Positions 19,101 to 32,529 of a stretch of 64,000 nt of DNA are shown here, piece by piece. Made by a program: the position numbers and the translations under genes. A model generated the notes under the pieces. That model saw nothing but the letters and a program-made list of their open reading frames with translations, was not told the origin of the DNA and ran no database searches. How positions within the stretch are numbered: the first letter of the stretch is position 1; every line of letters begins with the position of its first letter. Origin of the DNA: JADKAC01 sp964492065 (GTDB lineage: Bacteria; Bacteroidota; Bacteroidia; Chitinophagales; BACL12); NCBI GenBank assembly GCA_964492065.1, contig CAZBHH010000013.1, positions 1 through 64,000 of the forward strand, written 5' to 3'.

Positions 19101-19166
19101 AGGCGTTAATTTTCATTTGGGTCCTAACCATAGCAAAACCTAAAAATAATTGTTTGGCATTGATTC

Positions 19167-19217
19167 AAAAAAAAAAACCGGAATTCGCAAAGTGAATATA
19201 CAATGCGAAATCCGGTT
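19167..19217 (-). terminator. Rho-independent terminator after DUF6089 copy 2
   Basis: Arms at 19176-19189 and 19204-19217 (AACCGGAATTCGCA against TGCGAAATCCGGTT, one mismatch) are followed on the minus strand by about 11 T. It falls between the two tandem DUF6089 genes, so copy 1 probably has its own promoter. Confidence 0.75.
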
Positions 19218-19282
19218 GCTTTAAAGGATGACTCAGCGGTTCAATATGCGCTTCCGCCCGGGGGAACCCTGCTCAGGCATCG

Positions 19283-20134
19283 TTACCTGTAGCTGCTTTT
19301 AATAAAATGATAAGTGGCTGTCACCATTCCCATAAAGTAAGTGTCGTTATGGTCTGCACTGCCCCTCTTTGCGTACTCCGGCGCCTCTCTATCCATCCTG
19401 TTCGACAGGTTAGCTGCAAGAGTAGCTGTGGCAAGGTCGTAAGCCTGGTAGAAATAATCCGAATTCGGATAGGTAGTACTCACATCATCCAGGTAATCGG
19501 TACTCGATAAGCGCCAGGTCAGCTCTGCGCCGAAGACCCATCCGAAGTCCGTGAGAAACCGCACGCCTGCGCCAAAGGGCAGCACCGCCTGCACTCTCTT
19601 ATACTTCTGGCGCTCGGGATACTCGGGCAATCCCTGTCCTTCCGTGCCGAGCGGTTGCAGCGCTATCCAGTAGCCATCGTATTCGGCTTTGGGATTGAAA
19701 TACAACAAACCGCCGCCTGCAAATACATAGGGCGTGAAATACTTCCGGTCTCTGCCGCTAAACCGGAATAAACTGTATTCGAGCATAGCGGTAGCTTCCC
19801 ATACATTTGATTTAAAATGCAGGTTGCGCTCTTTTCGGGATTCGTTCTCCGAGTAGGCATCATTGCCCCTGAGAATCGTATAGGTGAGATTTGTTCTGAA
19901 TCCGAAATTCGGAACAATCTCCGCACGGTAGAGAAACGATGCGGCAGGCGCTATGGACTGCATATCCAAATCGTGTAAGAATGCTTTTCCGATTCCGGCG
20001 CCGCCACCCAGATCACCCAAAAAATAGGTAACCCCCGTAGAAAATCCGATTTCGTGGTTAAGGCGTATGCGCTGCGAATAGGCAATTGAAACAAAGAAAA
20101 TGAAGCAAAGTGTAATGTGTAAGTGTCTTTTCAT
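19283..20134 (-). CDS. DUF6089 family envelope protein, copy 2
   Basis: A 283-aa paralogue of the neighbouring gene, with a signal peptide (HITLCFIFFVSIAYSQ) and the motif NHEIGFSTGVTYFLGDLGG. The blocks GGGLLYFNPKAEYDGYW and LQPLGTEGQGLPEYP align with copy 1. As in that protein the body alternates polar and aromatic residues, suggesting an outer-membrane barrel. The unusually strong conservation of the LQPLGTEGQGLP loop may mark a functional site. Function unknown. It is a probable monocistronic unit bounded by its terminator. Confidence 0.85.
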   Translation of the reverse strand: MKRHLHITLCFIFFVSIAYSQRIRLNHEIGFSTGVTYFLGDLGGGAGIGKAFLHDLDMQSIAPAASFLYRAEIVPNFGFRTNLTYTILRGNDAYSENESRKERNLHFKSNVWEATAMLEYSLFRFSGRDRKYFTPYVFAGGGLLYFNPKAEYDGYWIALQPLGTEGQGLPEYPERQKYKRVQAVLPFGAGVRFLTDFGWVFGAELTWRLSSTDYLDDVSTTYPNSDYFYQAYDLATATLAANLSNRMDREAPEYAKRGSADHNDTYFMGMVTATYHFIKSSYR

Positions 20135-20205
20135 AACATTAGTGTTGAGCTATTAAATAAATAGGTTATTGTTCCATGAATTACTCAGTAATCCATTGAC
20201 CAAAA

Positions 20206-21330
20206 CTATTTAATATAACTTCTAATCACTTTGCATATATCCGTAATTGTGACAGCACTAATATTATAGAATAATGGAAGCCTGACAAGGTGTTCAGAAA
20301 CAAATTCGGTGTGCTTCATTTTACCGGCAACAGAATATTTTCTTCCAAAAGGCGAGTTATGTAAGGGCTCGTAGTGTTTCAACGCCATAAACCCGGACTG
20401 TTGCAATTGGCGGATTACTCCGGCCGCCCGGCCGGGTCCTGAAATCAAAATATGGAATTGATTTCCATTTTTTGTAATATCATCATTAAAATCAGGTATT
20501 TTAATATCATGTTGTAATTCTGGTATTTGTAACAAGTCAAAGTAGAGGTTCCAGCTCTGCCTCCTGTTATCCAGAATTGCTTCCATTGCCAATAATTGCG
20601 CATAGAGAAATGCGGCATTCAATTCGGAAGGCAGGAAGGAGGAGCCTAATCCCACCCAGTTGTATTTATCAATTTCCCCTCGTTTAAATGCCACCCGGCT
20701 CGTTCCTTTTTCCCACAACACTTCGGCTTTTGTAATGTAATTTGTGTCATTTATGACTAACATACCGCCTTCACCGCAGGTGATGCTTTTGGATTCGTGA
20801 AAAGAAAATGCCGCAAAATGTCCGAAAGCGCCGAGTGGCTTCCCTTTGAAATACCCATCGACAGCATGGGCACAATCTTCAATTAAAAACAAATTGTATT
20901 TCTGCACTAATCCCATAATGGCATCCATATCACAGGCATAACCGCCGTAATGCACAATGACCAAGGCACGGGTGTGTGGAGTAATAGCTGTTTCAATCAG
21001 CGAAACATCAATATTGGGGATATTCAAATTGCAATCCGCGAAAACGATATGTGCGCCACGCAGTGCAAATGCATTTGCCATGGAGGGGAAAGTGTAAGAA
21101 GGCATTATCACTTCATCGCCCGGTTGAATATCGCAGAGCAAGGCGCTCATCTCCAATGCTGCAGTGCATGATGTGGTCAAAAGCGTTTTTGGAAATCCAT
21201 AGCGCTGTTCAAAAAATCCCTGGCATTGCTGAGTATAATATCCGTTGCCGGATATTTGTCCACGTTGCAATGCATCCTGCATGAACTGCATCTCTGTGCC
21301 TATGCATGTCGGTATGTTAAAAGGTATCAT
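20206..21330 (-). CDS. WecE/RffA-like nucleotide-sugar aminotransferase
   Basis: PLP-dependent DegT/DnrJ/EryC1 aminotransferase, 374 aa, most like dTDP-4-amino-4,6-dideoxygalactose transaminase. The start MIPFNIPTCIGTEMQFMQDAL, the motif SGNGYYTQQCQ, the aspartate pair in FLIEDCAHAVDGYFKGKPLG and the PLP Lys181 in FSFHESKSITCGEGGM are all present. It makes an amino-sugar nucleotide for surface glycan. Its ATG overlaps the stop of the upstream GT2 gene by 4 nt, which suggests translational coupling. The exact sugar product is inferred from family only. Confidence 0.88.
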   Translation of the reverse strand: MIPFNIPTCIGTEMQFMQDALQRGQISGNGYYTQQCQGFFEQRYGFPKTLLTTSCTAALEMSALLCDIQPGDEVIMPSYTFPSMANAFALRGAHIVFADCNLNIPNIDVSLIETAITPHTRALVIVHYGGYACDMDAIMGLVQKYNLFLIEDCAHAVDGYFKGKPLGAFGHFAAFSFHESKSITCGEGGMLVINDTNYITKAEVLWEKGTSRVAFKRGEIDKYNWVGLGSSFLPSELNAAFLYAQLLAMEAILDNRRQSWNLYFDLLQIPELQHDIKIPDFNDDITKNGNQFHILISGPGRAAGVIRQLQQSGFMALKHYEPLHNSPFGRKYSVAGKMKHTEFVSEHLVRLPLFYNISAVTITDICKVIRSYIK

Positions 21331-22082
21331 TCAACTATTTCTGATATAGTATAACCGGGCCGGTCATTTTTTTTATTTTGAAAAACGAATGCCATGGCAC
21401 CTCCCGCCAAAGCAATGAGTTTGATAAAATTATAACTGCTGTCACCGGTATATCGCACATTGTGTTTTACTTCGATCGTTGTAATCGAATTGGTACAGCG
21501 ACGAACGGCTATGGGTAAATAAAAATTCCGGTACGGCAAGTTTCGTATTTTTTCAATTACTGCCCTGCTGTAAATACCAAAGTTGGCGGTGCGATAATGT
21601 ATTCTCTGCATCATCAATACCGATAGTACGTTATTAAACAACCATGCATTCAATTTATAATATGCACTGCCTATCTTTACCCGCCTGTCAGCCAAGACTA
21701 CTTCTACTTCTTCGGCAATTGCCTTCCTGTACATGTCGGGTAAATAAGCCGGGTTGTCCTGCAAATCGCCATCCATTACAAAACACCATTTCGCCCGGGC
21801 GTATTCAAGACCTGCCCGTATAGCCTGATGCTGCCCGTAATTTTTATCAAACCGCAGGCCTGTTATCCAATTGCAGTTGCGATGCTGTATTTCAATTTCT
21901 TTCCAGGACGCATCCTCGCTGCCGTCATCCACGAAAATAACCCGGTACTGCCCGCTGAAGGTTGCCATGCCGGCAGCAATTTTTTCTGTAAGTACCGGTA
22001 AAATTGCCGCACAATTGTAAATGGGAATTATGATATCAAATTCTCGCAAGTCACCCCGTTTACGCTTTTGCTGTGGGTCCAA
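21327..22082 (-). CDS. Glycosyltransferase family 2
   Basis: A 251-aa GT-A fold sugar transferase with FDIIIPIYNCAAILPVL at the start, VDDGSEDAS, and DGDLQDNPAYLPDMY as the DxD-containing motif. Unlike the other GT2 proteins in this window it ends soon after the catalytic domain, with a single moderately hydrophobic segment (LIALAGGAMAFVF). It overlaps the DUF3467 gene by 23 nt at its start and the aminotransferase gene by 4 nt at its end. With the aminotransferase it probably builds or transfers an amino sugar. The acceptor is unknown. Confidence 0.87.
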   Translation of the reverse strand: MDPQQKRKRGDLREFDIIIPIYNCAAILPVLTEKIAAGMATFSGQYRVIFVDDGSEDASWKEIEIQHRNCNWITGLRFDKNYGQHQAIRAGLEYARAKWCFVMDGDLQDNPAYLPDMYRKAIAEEVEVVLADRRVKIGSAYYKLNAWLFNNVLSVLMMQRIHYRTANFGIYSRAVIEKIRNLPYRNFYLPIAVRRCTNSITTIEVKHNVRYTGDSSYNFIKLIALAGGAMAFVFQNKKNDRPGYTISEIVE

Positions 22083-22377
22083 AATTCATCGGCAACCCCT
22101 GGATAAAATCACTATCCGTTATTTCGCCATGCGCTGATTCGAATTTTGAAATATTATCCGCCAGCGCTCTTAATAGTCTCTTGGCGTGTTGGGGAGTCAT
22201 TAATATTCTGCTTTTCACCTTGGCTTTAGGAATGCCCGGCATTACCCTCACAAAATCTACGATAAATTCAGCATTGGAATGTGTGATAATTGCAAGATTC
22301 GAATACGTGCCTTCCGCTACATCTTCGGTTAATTCAATGTTCAATTGATTCCCGGGTTTTTCTTTGTGTTCTCCCAT
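22060..22377 (-). CDS. DUF3467 protein
   Basis: A small cytoplasmic protein of 105 aa that fits DUF3467 through LNIELTEDVAEGTYSNLAII, EFIVDFVRVMPG and ILMTPQHAKRLLRALADNI. Function unknown. In Bacteroidota this family often lies next to rpoC, as here, but a strong terminator and a -7 box separate it from rpoC, so it opens a new unit with the downstream glycosyltransferase and aminotransferase genes. Its 3' end overlaps the GT2 start. No catalytic residues are recognised. Confidence 0.88.
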   Translation of the reverse strand: MGEHKEKPGNQLNIELTEDVAEGTYSNLAIITHSNAEFIVDFVRVMPGIPKAKVKSRILMTPQHAKRLLRALADNISKFESAHGEITDSDFIQGLPMNFGPTAKA

Positions 22378-22396
22378 TTCTGAAATATTTTATTTT

Positions 22397-22404
22397 CAAA
22401 ATTA
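22397..22404 (-). promoter_or_regulatory. Putative -7 box of the DUF3467 operon
   Basis: The minus strand reads TAATTTTG, an exact TAnnTTTG match 19 nt before the ATG, between the rpoC terminator and the DUF3467 gene. Confidence 0.5.
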
Positions 22405-22477
22405 GATAATAGACCTGAAAAATATTTTTAATATACGCTTTTAATTGATAATTGCAGTATTCCCGGTGATATACGGT

Positions 22478-22515
22478 AAAAAAAAGACCGGGATACGCAT
22501 GCATCCCGGTCTTTT
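22478..22515 (-). terminator. Rho-independent terminator of the rpoBC operon
   Basis: Perfect 13-bp arms at 22482-22494 and 22503-22515, built on AGACCGGGAT/ATCCCGGTCT, with an 8-nt loop. On the minus strand they run into an uninterrupted T tract. It starts 18 nt after the rpoC stop and is among the strongest terminators in the window. Confidence 0.9.
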
Positions 22516-22533
22516 ATTTCCTGCAGAATCAAT

Positions 22534-26853
<4,320 letters not shown>

Positions 26854-26888
26854 ATCTAATCCCCTTTTTTTTAATGGAGTAAACTGAA

Positions 26889-29800
26889 TTAATCAAATTT
26901 TAAATCGAGAGCAAGGCCTCGCAACTCATGCAGCAACACGTTAAACGATTCAGGGATACCGGGTGTCGGCATATTTTCCCCTTTCACGATCGATTCGTAA
27001 GTCTTGGCACGGCCGATAATGTCATCGCTCTTTACCGTCAGCAATTCCTGCAGGATATTTGAGGCGCCATAGGCTTCCAATGCCCACACTTCCATTTCAC
27101 CGAAACGCTGGCCTCCGAATTGCGCCTTTCCGCCCAGGGGTTGCTGGGTAATCAGCGAGTAAGGCCCGATAGAACGTGCGTGCATTTTATCATCTACCAT
27201 GTGGTTCAGCTTAATCATGTAGATAACACCCACAGTTGCCTGCTGGTGGAATCGCTCACCGGTTTCGCCGTCATACAGATAGGTCTTTCCCAAAGGTGGC
27301 AGCCCCGACTGAATTACCTGGTCGGCAATTTCCTCCAAAGTAGCGCCGTCGAATATCGGGGTGGCGTATTTCACGCCCAGTTTTTCGCCTGCCCAGCCGA
27401 GCACGGTTTCATAAATCTGCCCCAGGTTCATCCTCGAAGGAACGCCGAGCGGATTTAAAACGATGTCCACCGGTGTACCGTCTTCGAGGAACGGCATATC
27501 TTCCGAACGCACGATGCGTGCGACGATACCTTTGTTCCCGTGGCGGCCGGCCAGTTTATCGCCCACTTTCAGCTTCCTTTTCTTGGCTATGAAAACCTTG
27601 GCGAGTTTTAATACACCGTTTGGCAATTCATCACCCACGCTGATATTAAATTTCTCACGCTTGAACCGGCCCAGCTCCTCATTGACTTTTATGGTGTAGT
27701 TGTGCAATGCCATGCGCACCATGTCATCGGTTTCGGCTTCACCGGTCCATCCTCTCGGATCTACGGCGAGGAAATCAATAGACTCTAATGCCTTTGCACT
27801 GAATTTCACTTTGGCGGGAATCAACTCTTCCTTGTAGGCCGTTTTCACCCCTGCGCTTTTCTTTTCTTTCAGGATAACCGAAAGCTTTTCAATCAACAGG
27901 CTGCGCAAATCGTCCAATGCACGGGTATGCTCTTTTTCCAATTTTTCAAGAGCAATCTTTTCACGTGTTTTGGCATTCTTATCTTTTTTGGCCTTTGCAA
28001 ACAGTTTTTTGTCTATAACCGTACCTTCCACGCCGCTTTGCGCTTTCAGCGAAGCATCCTTCACATCGCCTGCCTTATCGCCAAAAATGGCCCGCAGCAG
28101 TTTTTCTTCGGGCGTCGGATCGCTCTCGCCTTTGGGGGTAATCTTACCTATCAGAATATCGCCCTCCCTGACGGTGGCTCCGATGCGTATGATTCCGTTG
28201 GAATCCAGGTCTTTGGTCGCCTCTTCCGAAACGTTAGGTATATCGGCGGTAAGTTCTTCTTCACCCAATTTGGTATCGCGGACTTCGAGATCGAATTCTT
28301 CGATATGAATAGAAGTAAAGATATCTTCCCGTGCGATGCGCTCATTGATAACGATAGCATCTTCAAAATTGTAACCCTTCCAGGGCATGAAGGCCACTTT
28401 CAGGTTTACGCCCAGGGCGAGTTCTCCGTTTTCGGTGGCGTATCCTTCGCAAAGCACTTGCCCCGGCGACACTTTGTCGCCCTTCTTTACAATCGGTTTA
28501 ATATTGATACAGGTACTCTGGTTGGTCTTTTTGAACTTGCGCAGTTTATATATTTTGCGGTCTTCCTCAAAACTCACCAGTTTATCGTTTTCAGACCTGT
28601 TGTAGCGAATGATAATCTCGTTGGCATCCGCATATTCAACCACGCCCTCGCCTTCTGCATTAATCAGCATTTTCGAATCCTCTGCCACTTTCTGTTCCAA
28701 ACCGGTACCGACAATCGGGGCCTGAGGCCTTAACAGCGGCACCGCCTGGCGTTGCATATTGGAGCCCATCAGGGCACGGTTTGCGTCGTCGTGCTCGAGG
28801 AATGGAATTAACGATGCGGACACGCCGACGATCTGGTTGGGCGCCACATCCATATATTGAATTTGGGTAGGATCGTATTCGGGAAAATCTCCCTGTTCGC
28901 GGCATTTAATCCTTTCGTTGAGGAAGTTTCCCTTGTCATCCACTTCGGCATTAGCCTGCGCAATGACGAGTTTGTCTTCCTCCTGCGCATTGAGGTACAA
29001 TACCTCTCCCTTTAAGTCGAGTTTACCGTTTTTCACCTGGCGATAGGGCGTTTCGATAAAGCCCATTTTGTTGATCTTGGCGTGCACGCACAGAGTGGAA
29101 ATCAAACCGATATTCGGGCCTTCCGGCGTTTCAATGGTACAGAGGCGTCCGTAGTGGCTATAGTGCACGTCACGCACTTCAAATCCGGCTCTTTCCCTCG
29201 ACAACCCGCCGGGACCCAAGGCGGAAATACGCCGTTTATGGGTTATCTCGGCAAGCGGGTTTACCTGGTCGAGAAACTGGCTGAGCTGGCTCGTTCCGAA
29301 GAACGAGTTAATTACAGATGAGAGTGTGCGGGCGTTAATCAATTCGATGGGTGTAAACACCTCGTTATCCCTGACGTTCATGCGCTCGCGGATGGTTCTG
29401 GCCATACGGGCCAATCCGACGCCGAATTGCGCATACAACTGTTCGCCTACTGTCCTTACCCGGCGATTGCTCAGGTGGTCAATATCATCGATCTCAGCTT
29501 TGTTGTTGGACAATTCAACGAGGTACTTTACGATGGCAATGATATCATCTTTAGTAAGCACTTTGGTATCCAGGGCAGTGTCAAAGCCCAGTTTTTCATT
29601 GATTTTAAACCGGCCGACTTCGCCGAGGTCATAGCGTTTGTCGGAAAAGAATAATTTATCGATAATTCCGCGGGCTGTTTCATCATCGGGTGGTTCTGAT
29701 CCCCGCAACTGGCGGTAGATTTGCTGCACTGCTTCAATTTCGGAGTTGGAGACATCTTTTTGCAGCGTGTTTAAAATGATAGTGTAGTCGCTGGTAATGT

Positions 29801-30701
29801 CGTCTCTCGTGAGAATGATAGTCTTAGCACCTGTTTCCACTACCTGGCGGATATTTTCTTCGTCGAGTTCCGTATCCCGTTCCAATATCACTTCATTGCG
29901 CTCAATGGAAACCACTTCACCGGTATCCTCATCCACAAAATCCTCACGCCAGGTCCTTAACACACGTGCGGCGAGTTTGCGTCCGACATTCTTTTTCAGA
30001 GTTTTGGCATCGGCTTTCACCTCTTCGGCAAGTCCGAATAATTCCAGGATATCCTTATCCGTATCGTATCCTATTGCACGCAAAAGAGTCGTAACCGGGA
30101 ATTTCTTCTTCCGGTCGATATAGGCGTACATCACATTATTGATGTCGGTTGCAAATTCCATCCATGCCCCTTTAAAGGGAATCACCCTGGCGGAATAAAT
30201 TTTTGAACCGTTGGGATGTATGCTTTGTCCGAAGAACACACCGGGCGAGCGGTGTAACTGAGAGACCACGATGCGTTCGGCGCCGTTAATAATAAATGTG
30301 CCTTTAGGCGACATATAGGGGATGTTGCCTAAGAATACGTCCTGAACAATCGTCTTAAAATCAATATGCTCTTCATCGTTACACGACAGGCGCAGTTTAG
30401 CCTTGAGCGGAACGCTGTAGGTGAGCCCTCTTTCAATACATTCCTCGATGCTGTACCGCGGCGGGTCAATGAAGTAATCGAGAAATTCCAGCACGAAAAT
30501 ATTGCGGGCATCGGTAATTGGGAAATTTTCCGAGAACACCCGGAATAATCCCTCATTACTGCGGTTTTCCTGCGTTGTTTCCAACTGGAAAAAATCCTTA
30601 AATGATTTAAGCTGTATCTCTAATAGGTCGGGATAATTATCGGAACTTTTAATTTTCCCGAAATTGACCCTCTTTTGTTTTTTAGATGGACTTACGTGCA
30701 T
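26889..30701 (-). CDS. rpoB: RNA polymerase subunit beta
   Basis: Second catalytic subunit of RNA polymerase, 1270 aa. The rifampicin region reads SQLSQFLDQVNPLAEITHKR followed by RISALGPGGLSRERAGFEV. The Asp, His and Ser residues most often mutated in resistant strains have the wild-type state, although the second Asn of the E. coli DQNNP segment is Val here. The C-terminal GGKAQFGGQRFGEMEVWALEAYGA motif that docks on beta' is intact. The gene follows rplL after a 113-nt spacer with two hairpins and precedes rpoC. Confidence 0.99.
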   Translation of the reverse strand: MHVSPSKKQKRVNFGKIKSSDNYPDLLEIQLKSFKDFFQLETTQENRSNEGLFRVFSENFPITDARNIFVLEFLDYFIDPPRYSIEECIERGLTYSVPLKAKLRLSCNDEEHIDFKTIVQDVFLGNIPYMSPKGTFIINGAERIVVSQLHRSPGVFFGQSIHPNGSKIYSARVIPFKGAWMEFATDINNVMYAYIDRKKKFPVTTLLRAIGYDTDKDILELFGLAEEVKADAKTLKKNVGRKLAARVLRTWREDFVDEDTGEVVSIERNEVILERDTELDEENIRQVVETGAKTIILTRDDITSDYTIILNTLQKDVSNSEIEAVQQIYRQLRGSEPPDDETARGIIDKLFFSDKRYDLGEVGRFKINEKLGFDTALDTKVLTKDDIIAIVKYLVELSNNKAEIDDIDHLSNRRVRTVGEQLYAQFGVGLARMARTIRERMNVRDNEVFTPIELINARTLSSVINSFFGTSQLSQFLDQVNPLAEITHKRRISALGPGGLSRERAGFEVRDVHYSHYGRLCTIETPEGPNIGLISTLCVHAKINKMGFIETPYRQVKNGKLDLKGEVLYLNAQEEDKLVIAQANAEVDDKGNFLNERIKCREQGDFPEYDPTQIQYMDVAPNQIVGVSASLIPFLEHDDANRALMGSNMQRQAVPLLRPQAPIVGTGLEQKVAEDSKMLINAEGEGVVEYADANEIIIRYNRSENDKLVSFEEDRKIYKLRKFKKTNQSTCINIKPIVKKGDKVSPGQVLCEGYATENGELALGVNLKVAFMPWKGYNFEDAIVINERIAREDIFTSIHIEEFDLEVRDTKLGEEELTADIPNVSEEATKDLDSNGIIRIGATVREGDILIGKITPKGESDPTPEEKLLRAIFGDKAGDVKDASLKAQSGVEGTVIDKKLFAKAKKDKNAKTREKIALEKLEKEHTRALDDLRSLLIEKLSVILKEKKSAGVKTAYKEELIPAKVKFSAKALESIDFLAVDPRGWTGEAETDDMVRMALHNYTIKVNEELGRFKREKFNISVGDELPNGVLKLAKVFIAKKRKLKVGDKLAGRHGNKGIVARIVRSEDMPFLEDGTPVDIVLNPLGVPSRMNLGQIYETVLGWAGEKLGVKYATPIFDGATLEEIADQVIQSGLPPLGKTYLYDGETGERFHQQATVGVIYMIKLNHMVDDKMHARSIGPYSLITQQPLGGKAQFGGQRFGEMEVWALEAYGASNILQELLTVKSDDIIGRAKTYESIVKGENMPTPGIPESFNVLLHELRGLALDLKFD

Positions 30702-30736
30702 AATTAGCTAAAGTTTGGATTAAATCAAATAGAAAT

Positions 30737-30796
30737 AAGGCTTAGCCCGAAAACCCGGAGAAAGCCTTTCTGATCTAACCACGCAATGGCGTGGCT
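30737..30796 (-). promoter_or_regulatory. Two hairpins in the rplL-rpoB spacer
   Basis: The first in transcription order pairs 30777-30784 with 30789-30796 (8 bp including one G-U, 4-nt loop). The second pairs 30737-30743 with 30762-30768 (AAGGCTT/AAGCCTT, with a GC-rich interior). Neither is followed by a clear T tract. In E. coli the same spacer holds a partial attenuator and an RNase III site; an analogous role is inferred by position only. Confidence 0.4.
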
Positions 30797-30814
30797 AAAG
30801 TAAAATCAAGAAAA

Positions 30815-31198
30815 TTACTTAATCTCAACTTCAGCCCCTGCCTCCTTTAACTTTGCTGCAATATCTTCTGCTTCTGCTTTACTTACACCTTCTTTCACGT
30901 TACTTGGAGTATTGTCGGTCAAATCTTTTGCCTCCTTTAATCCAAGGCCGGTTATATCTTTTACGATTTTCACCACATTCAATTTTGCAGCTCCGGCGCT
31001 TTTAAGCACGACGTCGAAGGCTGTCTTTTCAGCTTCAGCAGCTCCGGCGCTACCTGCGCCACCACCGCCTGCAACCATTACCGGCGCAGCTGCGGCAGGT
31101 TCTATGCCGTACTCGTCTTTTAGGATTTTAGCGAGTTCGTTTACCTCTTTTACAGATAAATTAACCAACTTTTCTGCAAACTCTTTTAATTCTACCAT
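30815..31198 (-). CDS. rplL: 50S ribosomal protein L7/L12
   Basis: Acidic stalk protein of the large subunit, 127 aa, which recruits translation GTPases. It has the N-terminal dimerisation helices (LKEFAEKLVNLSVKEVNELAKIL), an Ala/Gly hinge near residues 35-55 and the C-terminal KTAFDVVLKSAG and GLGLKEAKDLTDNTPSNVKEG segments that bind EF-Tu and EF-G. It sits in the standard rplJ-rplL-rpoB order, 47 nt after rplJ. Confidence 0.98.
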   Translation of the reverse strand: MVELKEFAEKLVNLSVKEVNELAKILKDEYGIEPAAAAPVMVAGGGGAGSAGAAEAEKTAFDVVLKSAGAAKLNVVKIVKDITGLGLKEAKDLTDNTPSNVKEGVSKAEAEDIAAKLKEAGAEVEIK

Positions 31199-31245
31199 TG
31201 CTTTGATTTTTATTGTTTTTTAAAATTGTATGACTATAAAATGTG

Positions 31246-31773
31246 TTATGCTTCTCTTTCTGAAAGGGTCTTTACTATTCCGGCTAACTTGCCTCCGCCT
31301 GACTGCAGTGCTGAAATCACATTGCGTGCCGGGCTTTGTAACAAACCGATAATTTCGCCGACAAGTTCTTCTTTGGACTTCATGGATATCAGCGCCTCCA
31401 GTGCTCCATCACCCAGGAAGACGCCTTCACCTGCAAAGGCTCCCTTTAAAACGGGTTTTTCCTTGTCGTTTTCCTGGCGGAATTGCTGAATGACTTTTGC
31501 CGGCGCATTAATAGATTCACTAAACATGACGGAAGTAGGCCCGTTCAAAATGCCGAACAGTTCTTCGTATTTCCCGCCATGCGACTCCAGTGCTTTGCGC
31601 AGTAATGTATTTTTTACCACCTGGAATTTTATGCCCTTATTAAAGCAGAGGCGACGCAATTTGTTCACATCTGCAACGGTGAGCGTAGAGGCGTCGGCGA
31701 TAAAAAAATTATCGTATTGCGACACCTGGCTTTTCAACTCTTCAATCGCAAGGGTTTTTTGATCTTTGTTCAT
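31246..31773 (-). CDS. rplJ: 50S ribosomal protein L10
   Basis: Base of the ribosomal stalk, 175 aa, binding 23S rRNA and L7/L12 dimers. It starts MNKDQKTLAIEELKSQVSQY and has FFIADASTLTVADVNKLRR, FQVVKNTLLRKAL and GPTSVMFS, with the C-terminal helix that carries L12 (LAGIVKTLSERE). In many bacteria L10 binds its own leader, but here only 32 nt separate it from rplA, so no long leader is available. Confidence 0.98.
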   Translation of the reverse strand: MNKDQKTLAIEELKSQVSQYDNFFIADASTLTVADVNKLRRLCFNKGIKFQVVKNTLLRKALESHGGKYEELFGILNGPTSVMFSESINAPAKVIQQFRQENDKEKPVLKGAFAGEGVFLGDGALEALISMKSKEELVGEIIGLLQSPARNVISALQSGGGKLAGIVKTLSEREA

Positions 31774-31805
31774 TGTAATTGTATTTCTACGTTTCTCTTT
31801 ATGTA

Positions 31806-32501
31806 TTATGCGCCCGGTATTGTTCTCGTATCAATGGCAATTCCCGGACTCATCGTACTGGCCATTGTGATACTTTTAAAGTAAATACCCTTAGCTGAAG
31901 AGGGTTTCAACCTGGCCAGTGTCCGAATCAATTCCTCACTGTTTTCGGCTAATTGCTCTGTTTTAAAGGAAATCCGGCCGATGGAAGAATGGATGATACC
32001 GTATTTGTCCACTTTAAAGGCTACTTTTCCTCTTTTCACTTCGGTAACGGCATTGCCTACTTCGTTGGTAACAGTACCCACTTTCGGGTTGGGCATCAGG
32101 TTTCGCGGCCCGAGTACCCTACCGAGTTTTGCAATTTTCGGCATCACGCTCGGCGTGGCAATTACCACGTCAATATCCGTCCAGCCGCCCATAATTTTTT
32201 CCACGTAATCGTCCAGCCCGACATAATCGGCGCCGGCTTTTTTTGCATCGTCTTCAAACTCCGGCGTACAGAGTACCAGCACTTTTTTCACCTTTCCCGT
32301 ACCGTGGGGCAGTGCGGTAGTTCCCCTGATTGCCTGGTCAGCCTTACGGGGGTCAATGCCCAACCGAATATGCAGGTCCACAGATGCATTGAATTTACAG
32401 GTGGTTATCAATTTCAAAAGTGCGGACGCTTCCTGAAGGGTGTATAATTTGCCGGGCTCCAGTCTTCCAATAATCTTTTTTCTGTTCTTCGTAAGTTTCA
32501 C
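31806..32501 (-). CDS. rplA: 50S ribosomal protein L1
   Basis: Mobile L1-stalk protein, 231 aa, that assists release of deacylated tRNA. Family features are GTTALPHGTGKVKKVLVL, PSVMPKIAKLGRVLGPRNLM (the RNA-binding core) and PNPKVGTVTNEVGNAV, with MASTMSPGIAIDT at the end. It lies between rplK and rplJ, 28 nt after rplK. L1 often represses its own L11-L1 message; no obvious mimic site was found by eye. Confidence 0.98.
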   Translation of the reverse strand: MKLTKNRKKIIGRLEPGKLYTLQEASALLKLITTCKFNASVDLHIRLGIDPRKADQAIRGTTALPHGTGKVKKVLVLCTPEFEDDAKKAGADYVGLDDYVEKIMGGWTDIDVVIATPSVMPKIAKLGRVLGPRNLMPNPKVGTVTNEVGNAVTEVKRGKVAFKVDKYGIIHSSIGRISFKTEQLAENSEELIRTLARLKPSSAKGIYFKSITMASTMSPGIAIDTRTIPGA

Positions 32502-32529
32502 TTCTTCTATTGTTTAAGTGATCTGTTTA

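Noticed and set aside
26889..30701. Rifampicin resistance change in rpoB
   Set aside because: The Asp, His and Ser residues that matter most are wild type; the Val in DQVNP is probably lineage variation.
31774..31805. L10 autoregulatory leader
   Set aside because: Only 32 nt separate rplA and rplJ, too short for the known leader structure.
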